From: Acidobacteriota bacterium
GTDB taxonomy: Bacteria > Acidobacteriota > Terriglobia > UBA7540
Length of the DNA stretch: 41,392 nt
Assembly (NCBI GenBank): GCA_021827245.1
Contig: JAKAWN010000007.1
Coordinates: 1 to 41,392, forward strand
Direction of reading: 5' to 3'
The position numbers and the translations under genes were made by a program. Position 1 is the stretch's first letter. Every line of letters starts with the position of its first letter. Below are positions 35,296 through 41,392 of the stretch, piece by piece. The notes below the pieces were generated by a model, which did not search any database, was not told where the DNA came from, and saw only the letters and a program-made list of their open reading frames with translations.

Positions 35296-35400
35296 AGAGA
35301 GCCCGCATGAACGAATGTCAAAACCATTTGGCCACCGGGCTGAACCGTGATTCATTATCTCATGAGGCGGGCGGCTGACTCTGGATCTCGAGGTAGCGGA

Positions 35401-38400
35401 TCAGGCAGAAATAGGCGGCTGTGACTCCTGCCGAGGCTCTATGGCAATCTCGTGCACATCGCCAGTCGTCATGTAAACAATGGCGCCGCGCGGGCAGTGA
35501 GCCATATCGAGATACGTCCTTAGCTGCGCGAGATGTTTCTTGTGGACGGCAGGCTCCGGCACCACGTCGCTCTTCCAGTCGAAAATAATCTCCGGAACAC
35601 CTACATCGTCGTAGGCAATCGCGTCCGCGATGCCGTAAGCGGCCTCCCAATTCGATTCGTCCTTGTGCACGGACGAAAAGAGGTTCCATTCGGGAACGAG
35701 CTTCCCACGAAATTGTTGCACCAGCGGAAGCGAAAGGGTCCGAAGGATGGTCTCACAGACTTCTCCTGAGCTAACTCCTGACTGGGCGTTTTGCAAATCG
35801 TGAAGGCCGAGTTGGGCCAGCAATTCGTGCGCTCTCGAAGTCAAAGCCTCAAGGCTTCCGTCTATGGAGCCAAGAAGCACTTCTTCCATCAACTTGTGGA
35901 GAATTTGCCCACGCAGGGCACTGCCGACCACATTGCTCTCTTCCGGCCCGGGCACGATCAGCGGCTCCGTCAGACCGCCCATCGGTGCGCCGCTCGACTT
36001 ATCGGCATCGGCCGCGCTGGGGGAAGTCCAGTGGATCTGGGGAGTGCTCTTTGCAAGTGTGTCAGCTTCGTGCTCAAAAACCTCCAGAGTCTGGCGGTTT
36101 TGCCCTTCTGTTGGCGGGCGAGCGTAAGGTCCTCGCGCCTGCGACTCGGCCGACGGGAGCTCCTCGACGCGGAGGTCCATCTCTCCAAACCAGGTGCCGC
36201 CGGGATTCCCATTCACGTGGTGCGGGATCGCCAGCATATCGCGAGCACGCGTGCAGCAGACATACCACATCCGCAAACGTTCCCGGCGGAGTTGTTCGTC
36301 CTCTTCGGCCTGGAATGCGTCATAGGCTGGCGTCCGGATCGGATCGTACTTGCAGAGCAAGACTTGGTTCCTGCCGTCGAAAAGGACTCCCGAGGCCCCG
36401 CGAGGCCGCGTGATCATATTGATTGGGATGACTACCGGCCATTCGAGTCCCTTGGCCGCATGCAATGTAACTATTTGGACTGCGTCTGCCCCCGCGTCCG
36501 CCCGTCCTTCAATCTGCCGCTCAGCGTCTTTCCAGCGACGCATCATGTCCCGAGCGAATTCGCGGAGCCCGCGTACGCTGTACTGCCGCGAGAGTTCGAG
36601 CAACAGATCCACGTTCGCAAGTGCCCGTTCTGGATGGTGCGAATATCGCAACTTGAGCATCGGGCGGACATTCAACCGTTCGATAGCCGCGCTTAGGATA
36701 TCGAACGGAGTTGTGTTGTAGGCGCTGCGGAACAAGTCGCGCAAATTTGTAAGCGTGTCATGCGCTACTCGGTGGGTTATCAGTGTGGGATCGGTATCAA
36801 TCGTAAGAAACGCAAACTCTTGGGTTTCAGGATCGCGAGGGAGTTCGGCCACGATGTCGAGCAACTCCTCTTCGGTCAACCCAACCAGGGGTCCTCGCAG
36901 CAAAGCTCCAAGCGCAAGAGAATCCCGCCGATTCGACAGAACCCGCGTGACCGCAATCAGGTCCTGGATTTCCTGTCTCCAAAAGAGGCCCTTTCCTGCT
37001 TGTGTCGAAAGCGGAATGCCGAGGTCCTCAAGGGCTTGCTCGTAAGTCCATAACTCCGTCCCGCTTGGCGCGAGCAATGCGATGTGCTTGGGGCTGCACG
37101 GTTCAAGAGTTGTACCGTTCCGGACTGGAAACTCTCCAAGCAAGCTCCGGCAAAAATTAGCGACCTGGACCGCCTCTGCGCGTCGCCGGTCGTCCGTTCC
37201 CGCCTCGTGTGAGCATTCAACATGGATTCTGGAGACAAGTGGGGCTGTTCCTGGCGGGTCAACAACAGTGCAATAGAGCGGAGCGAAACCTATGTCGGCA
37301 AAAGGTTCTGCGAATCGCGTATTCACGAAGTCGAGGATGGGCCGCTGGGATCGGAAATTCGCCGTGATTTCCACTTTGCCGTTGGGGAACTGGGTCAAAA
37401 AGGCATTCTTGACTTGTTGATAGATGGCGATGTCCGCCCGGCGAAAGCGGTAGATGGATTGCTTGGGGTCGCCGACCAGGAACAACTGTCCGGGGTGCAG
37501 CCTCAACTCCCACCAGGGCCCTTCCGCTGGCCCTTCGCCAGATAGAAGGAAAAGAACTTCTGCCTGGATAGGATCCGTGTCCTGAAATTCGTCGACCAAG
37601 ATGTGCTGATAGCGCTTCGACAGTGTCTCACGCACTTCGGGAGATTTGCGCAGCAAGTTCCGAGCGTTGATGAGCAGGTCGTCGAAATCCAGGACCGCAC
37701 TGCCACGCTTTTGCTCCTGATAGAACTCGCGGAAGTGCTCGACAGCCGCTACGACCCGCGATAAAGCTATTTCCCCCAGGGCGCTCAGAAGAGCATTGAG
37801 GGTTTCCTCCACGTGGCTATAGACGGCTGAGGCCTCTTCATTGAACCTGTCGCCGAGGCCTTTGGGTTTTCCCGCTGCTTTGGCCGCGGATTGCCACGCT
37901 CCCTTCACGCGGTATTTCCGCAGGCTGCCGGTTTTGGTAAACAGACCGTCTGGAGACCGCACGAGGAGCTGTGGTTGGCACAGCCGCCACAACTCGGGAA
38001 AGGGAATTGACTTCTCGGGGTTGAGGTTATAGGCAGCGGCCAATTGCCCAAGTTCGTCTGCATACCGTGAACTCGTCTGCTCGGTGAGGCCGTCTTGCGC
38101 AGCGCGGCGGACCACCCCTTGGAATCCATCGACCGCCGCCCTGAAACCCGTCAAGAGATCGGCATTCACGTCCCGCTGCATGCCTCCTGCGCTACGGCGT
38201 TCCTGCAGCGCCGTTGCTATTTGTTCAATCAACCTTCGGCCGGCCTCGCCCTCCTCAATAAGTAGCCAAGCAACAGGGTCCTCCACAGGGCCATCGTGAA
38301 GCTTCTGACGCAACCACTGTTCAAAGAGCCGCTCCCAAGAGACCGTAGCCTGGGTCGGGTCCATGACGACAGCGCCGGGATCGAGCAATGCCTCAACGGG

Positions 38401-38793
38401 ATAGGGCCGCGTGACTTGCTGACAGAAGCTGTGAATGGTTGAACAGGTGAGTTCGTCGAATGACTCAGCTCCGCGCTTCAGACATTCAATTTGGCTTGTC
38501 GTCAAGCCGTTTTCAAATGCAATTTTCAACTCCTCGGGGATTTTGCCAGCAAGGAGCCTCTCCACGTATTCAGTGATGCGGACAAGAAGCTCGCTTGCTG
38601 CGGCTTCCGTGAATGTGATGGCGACAATTTCAGGCGGTGGTATCCCTGCGGCAAGGAGCATCGCCACCCGTCCCGCCATCAGGGCAGTTTTCCCAGTCCC
38701 CGCGCCTGCCTCAACCAGGAGCGTCGAGTCTAGGTCCGTGAGAACGCGTAGGCGCGCTGGTCGGTCCGGGATGTAGGTAGTCAGTCGTTCCAT
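35401..38793 (-). CDS. AddA-like UvrD-family helicase/nuclease
   Basis: The protein has 1130 residues. Superfamily 1 helicase motifs: Walker A VEAGAGTGKTALM (30-36), Ia IVAITFTEAAASEL, motif II ILVDEFQDTDPIQ, III LFLVGDPKQSIYRFRRAD, and VI ERLRMWYVCCTRARDM. The C-terminus holds the PD-(D/E)XK nuclease core IIFDWKSDVV, then QLRTYLD (QxxxY). This arrangement is that of AddA/RecB, which processes double-strand ends. The start overlaps the addB-like stop by 13 bp. The pair makes an end-resection complex; RecBCD/AddAB-type enzymes are also known to supply DNA fragments for spacer acquisition. Confidence 0.92.
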   Translation of the reverse strand: MERLTTYIPDRPARLRVLTDLDSTLLVEAGAGTGKTALMAGRVAMLLAAGIPPPEIVAITFTEAAASELLVRITEYVERLLAGKIPEELKIAFENGLTTSQIECLKRGAESFDELTCSTIHSFCQQVTRPYPVEALLDPGAVVMDPTQATVSWERLFEQWLRQKLHDGPVEDPVAWLLIEEGEAGRRLIEQIATALQERRSAGGMQRDVNADLLTGFRAAVDGFQGVVRRAAQDGLTEQTSSRYADELGQLAAAYNLNPEKSIPFPELWRLCQPQLLVRSPDGLFTKTGSLRKYRVKGAWQSAAKAAGKPKGLGDRFNEEASAVYSHVEETLNALLSALGEIALSRVVAAVEHFREFYQEQKRGSAVLDFDDLLINARNLLRKSPEVRETLSKRYQHILVDEFQDTDPIQAEVLFLLSGEGPAEGPWWELRLHPGQLFLVGDPKQSIYRFRRADIAIYQQVKNAFLTQFPNGKVEITANFRSQRPILDFVNTRFAEPFADIGFAPLYCTVVDPPGTAPLVSRIHVECSHEAGTDDRRRAEAVQVANFCRSLLGEFPVRNGTTLEPCSPKHIALLAPSGTELWTYEQALEDLGIPLSTQAGKGLFWRQEIQDLIAVTRVLSNRRDSLALGALLRGPLVGLTEEELLDIVAELPRDPETQEFAFLTIDTDPTLITHRVAHDTLTNLRDLFRSAYNTTPFDILSAAIERLNVRPMLKLRYSHHPERALANVDLLLELSRQYSVRGLREFARDMMRRWKDAERQIEGRADAGADAVQIVTLHAAKGLEWPVVIPINMITRPRGASGVLFDGRNQVLLCKYDPIRTPAYDAFQAEEDEQLRRERLRMWYVCCTRARDMLAIPHHVNGNPGGTWFGEMDLRVEELPSAESQARGPYARPPTEGQNRQTLEVFEHEADTLAKSTPQIHWTSPSAADADKSSGAPMGGLTEPLIVPGPEESNVVGSALRGQILHKLMEEVLLGSIDGSLEALTSRAHELLAQLGLHDLQNAQSGVSSGEVCETILRTLSLPLVQQFRGKLVPEWNLFSSVHKDESNWEAAYGIADAIAYDDVGVPEIIFDWKSDVVPEPAVHKKHLAQLRTYLDMAHCPRGAIVYMTTGDVHEIAIEPRQESQPPISA

Positions 38794-41392
38794 AGGGAAA
38801 GAAGCTTTTTCAGGTACTCGTTGCGGGCCTTAAGCTTTCGCGGGAGATAAAACGCATCGCAATTGGCGGGCAAAGCGAAACGCATTCCTTCGTATCCGTC
38901 TTCCATGCCAACGCCCGGGAGGGCGTAACCCTGCTTCAAGAATTCAGTGGCAAAAGTGAGATAGCGAATCATGGTGTCCATTACCTCCGGCAAATTCTGG
39001 AGTACGAAACGTGTGCCGTCCCGAGGGTAAAGAAGAGCGGCCTCCACGTTCTTGACTTCAGGCAACAGAGCCTTGACCACGAGGCCGTATACCGCTCGTT
39101 GGAGTTCCTTGCCTTGGTTCAAAACCGGGTCAGATGCAGGCGTCTCACTGGTCACCTTGTAATCCGTCACGCGTGCCAGGCTGCAATCACCGCTCAAATC
39201 TAGCCGATCGATCCTCCCCAGAATTCTCAATTCCATGCCTGGGATCCCAACCGGCTTTGTGACGTCCCAGGGATATCCCGTCCCTTCGCCTGCCCACGGA
39301 TCTCCAAAGGGAACCTCCACAAACGACAGCATCCCCACTTCTTGCAAGCGATCTTGCGTCAGAGCGCGCAAGGCGAGGCCGCGAGCTTCGTCTCTTATGG
39401 CTGCCCAGATCAGAGTGGGCGGTACCGGCTGTTCAGATTCCCATTGGCGGACCGTCATCTCGCAAACAGTCCCAATGACTTCCTCGATTCTTTGCCCCGA
39501 AGCCTGAAACAGGCCGCTATCGCTTTCCAGTTGGCGAACTGCTCGTTCCAAAATTTCATGTACGAACTTGCCGAGATCGAGCAGATCAAAGAAAAGCGGT
39601 TCCTCTCCCTCCAGATCTTCTGGCTCTTGCCAATGAAGCCCATACTTCCACACGAATCCGAGCGGATTTCTTAGGAGAAGCTTTAGAGAGGTCGCTGACT
39701 GGATTTGGCCGATCGCCGCCAAGATCACCGGGTGTTGGGCCCGCACGAGACCGTCGTGAGCGGTGATCTCGGAGCGCTGATGATCTTGAATACACAAGAC
39801 GGCCGATCGTGCAACTTCTGATTGGGCGAACTCGTCCTCCCGGGCGAGCAAACGGTCGCTCCGACTGAACGCATGTGTTGGAGTGCGCGATTGGCTGAGA
39901 TGCTCAACCGGTATATCGTCAGGAAACAGCGGGCTGGCGCCCAGGAGGCGACCTTCTTTGTCTCGGCGACTGCGACTGAAGACCACTTCATCCGCCTGAG
40001 CGTTGAGAATCTCGAAGTGCAAACGATCCAGTTGTGAAACCGTGTATTCGGCGAGACGATGTCCCAAAATGTGTTCAGGAAGCAGGGGGTCATCCTGAAT
40101 GGTCCGTGGCCACCCACGGCTACTCAAACCAACGAAGCGAACGAATCGTCTGGGAACCGTGCAAGCGACTGCGGCCGGGCCCCATAGTGCTGAGGCGGCT
40201 AGTTCGGCCTCGTCAGTGACACGAACGCGTTCCAGCGTTGTCGCCAGCGCCGATGGCGGTCCCTCGGCCAATGCCCGTCTCCAGATTTGCCTTGCGATTC
40301 CCCGGAGCCAGCGCTCTCCAACCTCCTCGGCTTGTGGCAGTCCGCGGTCAACGTCCCTCACAAAGGCCATCAACGAGGAACGCAAGTCCAGGTCTTCTTC
40401 TTTTCTGATCCTCTCCACTTCGTATTCCCAATGCTCAACACGCAGCAGAGGCGCCGACGAAGTGAGCATCCGATCCCAACCTTGCGGCAACCCTTTGAGT
40501 TCGGTGCTTTCATGACGAAGGAAGCGAACCGCTCGAAGGACCCGGTCCTGGCTAATCCCACAGAGAAGCAGTTCGGAAAGCGCGGCAGCTTGCTGCCCTG
40601 CATAGCTGCTTAGGGCCATATTCCCTTCAGCGAAAAACAAAGGGAGGTCGCATCCTGCGCGGAGAGTTCGCAGGTAATCATCGAATGCGTCTACGGAAGC
40701 AGATGTGATGGTGATCTCTTGGGGCTTGGCGCGTCCACTCACGATCAGTTGCCGCGCCCACCGTAGCGCCTCGGTCATTTCATGAGCCGGAGTAGCACAA
40801 GTGACGGCGCTTGGAACTGGCGCTCTGGTGGCGACTGGGGTCGCGTTGATCCGTGTGTCCCTGAGCCAATTGTCCAAATCGCTGAATGCCTCCCACGTAA
40901 CGGGTACGCGCTCTGCTAGAGCGGCGAACAACGGACGCCAGCTACGCCCCAGCGCATAAAGGCCCTTGACAAGAACGGGGCCGACAAGGGGAAATGCGCG
41001 ATCAAGACGTGCAATCGCCTGAGCGACAAGTTTCGGTGGAGGCAGGGCATTCGGGGGCAGAGATGAAATGACCGCCCTCTCCAACCGGTGAAGATCAGCG
41101 CACCGCTGATCGTTCGAGTGGTGGGACAAATCAAGCCCAGAATCCCAGACCAAACTCAGTGTTCCGCATAGCGCTCTGCCCATGCCGGGCAAATCAGCCA
41201 GTGCCTGCAGGGGTCCAAGATTTTGTCTCTCGGATTGGAGAGCTTTGGTTGCGGCGTTCAGGAATTCGTTGCGGTCGATGCCACGCCAGAAACCGCCCGC
41301 TAGCCTCTCCGCCAGTCCTTCGACCGTGACAATCTGAGCGCCAGCGATACCACTCTGGGCACGCTCAAACTGGTAGTGGTGCCACGCCGCGT
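38781..41392 (-). CDS. AddB-like PD-(D/E)XK nuclease/inactivated helicase, N-terminus beyond the window
   Basis: The minus frame is open to the window edge (870 residues seen). The upstream part (AAWHHYQFERAQSGIAGAQI, then VEGLAERLAGGFWRGIDRNE) continues without a stop, so no start lies inside. The C-terminal nuclease has GRIDRLDLSG, TDYKVTSE and ELQRAVYGLVV (QxxxY). The four Cys of the AddB iron-sulfur cluster are not visible: the place where AddB has Cys next to the nuclease reads LLRNPLGFVWKYGL, and near the C-terminus only one Cys (PANCDAF) occurs. It may thus be an FeS-free AddB variant. It is cotranscribed with the addA-like gene that follows. Confidence 0.88.
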   Translation of the reverse strand, partial: AAWHHYQFERAQSGIAGAQIVTVEGLAERLAGGFWRGIDRNEFLNAATKALQSERQNLGPLQALADLPGMGRALCGTLSLVWDSGLDLSHHSNDQRCADLHRLERAVISSLPPNALPPPKLVAQAIARLDRAFPLVGPVLVKGLYALGRSWRPLFAALAERVPVTWEAFSDLDNWLRDTRINATPVATRAPVPSAVTCATPAHEMTEALRWARQLIVSGRAKPQEITITSASVDAFDDYLRTLRAGCDLPLFFAEGNMALSSYAGQQAAALSELLLCGISQDRVLRAVRFLRHESTELKGLPQGWDRMLTSSAPLLRVEHWEYEVERIRKEEDLDLRSSLMAFVRDVDRGLPQAEEVGERWLRGIARQIWRRALAEGPPSALATTLERVRVTDEAELAASALWGPAAVACTVPRRFVRFVGLSSRGWPRTIQDDPLLPEHILGHRLAEYTVSQLDRLHFEILNAQADEVVFSRSRRDKEGRLLGASPLFPDDIPVEHLSQSRTPTHAFSRSDRLLAREDEFAQSEVARSAVLCIQDHQRSEITAHDGLVRAQHPVILAAIGQIQSATSLKLLLRNPLGFVWKYGLHWQEPEDLEGEEPLFFDLLDLGKFVHEILERAVRQLESDSGLFQASGQRIEEVIGTVCEMTVRQWESEQPVPPTLIWAAIRDEARGLALRALTQDRLQEVGMLSFVEVPFGDPWAGEGTGYPWDVTKPVGIPGMELRILGRIDRLDLSGDCSLARVTDYKVTSETPASDPVLNQGKELQRAVYGLVVKALLPEVKNVEAALLYPRDGTRFVLQNLPEVMDTMIRYLTFATEFLKQGYALPGVGMEDGYEGMRFALPANCDAFYLPRKLKARNEYLKKLLSLWND

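Noticed and set aside
35296..35400. Possible tRNA or attachment site after the integrase
   Set aside because: No tRNA-like arms or T-loop consensus could be found, and no matching direct repeat was recognised by eye.

Overview
The window is GC-rich and gene-dense. It looks like an environmental Gram-negative bacterium, most likely Acidobacteriota. That assignment is an inference from the style of the secreted small proteins, the cytochrome/metal gene content and the domain at the C-terminus of the kinase-like protein; there is no rRNA marker in the window. I see no rRNA or tRNA genes.

Region 1 (1-5060, minus strand) runs from a monoheme cytochrome-porin (3425-4726) through a diheme cytochrome c (2761-3402), a cytidylate-kinase-like membrane protein (1309-2700) and a small unknown gene (590-1018, possibly the end of a frameshifted gene) into a truncated membrane histidine kinase (1-593). 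A divergent intergenic region (4727-5293) carries a perfect 11-bp inverted repeat that is a candidate operator. Region 2 (5294-12639, plus strand) is a copper/silver efflux operon: a Cys-rich secreted protein, TolC-type outer membrane factor, CusB-like adaptor with a FixH-like tail, CusA-like RND pump with all three copper-binding methionines, and a PCYCHC-motif protein. Region 3 (13125-17382, minus) faces it with a second TolC-type factor, a Tat-exported multicopper oxidase with Met-rich segments, an anchored cytochrome c and another Cys-bearing secreted protein. Outer-membrane protein debris lies where the two operons converge. Together regions 2 and 3 look like envelope copper handling.

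Region 4 (17635-21375, minus) holds a small unknown protein and a 1111-residue polypeptide that joins a decaheme MtrA/DmsE-type cytochrome to an MtrB/PioB-type beta-barrel. This is a one-gene transmembrane electron conduit and one of the two most striking items here. Next comes about 1.2 kb without intact genes, containing a decayed dapB start (21805-22099).

Region 5 (22555-34048, minus) is a complete CRISPR-Cas locus: cas6, cas3' helicase, a separate HD nuclease, a zinc-finger large subunit, a Csc2-like cas7, cas5, then cas1-cas2-cas4, ending in a two-repeat, one-spacer array. It most resembles type I-D, but the HD nuclease is a stand-alone gene instead of being fused to the large subunit, and I found no intact Cas10 cyclase motif. 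A consensus Shine-Dalgarno sequence and in-frame ATG inside the large-subunit gene would yield a 203-residue C-terminal protein, the hallmark of an internally translated Cas11 small subunit. cas6 carries an in-frame insert built from short palindromes, and Cas1 has an unexplained N-terminal extension of about 110 residues.

Region 6 (34207-41392) has a divergent tyrosine integrase and an AddA/AddB-like helicase-nuclease pair; the AddB-like gene runs off the window. Integrase, dapB debris and the cas block together suggest an acquired island, but no attachment sites could be identified by eye.
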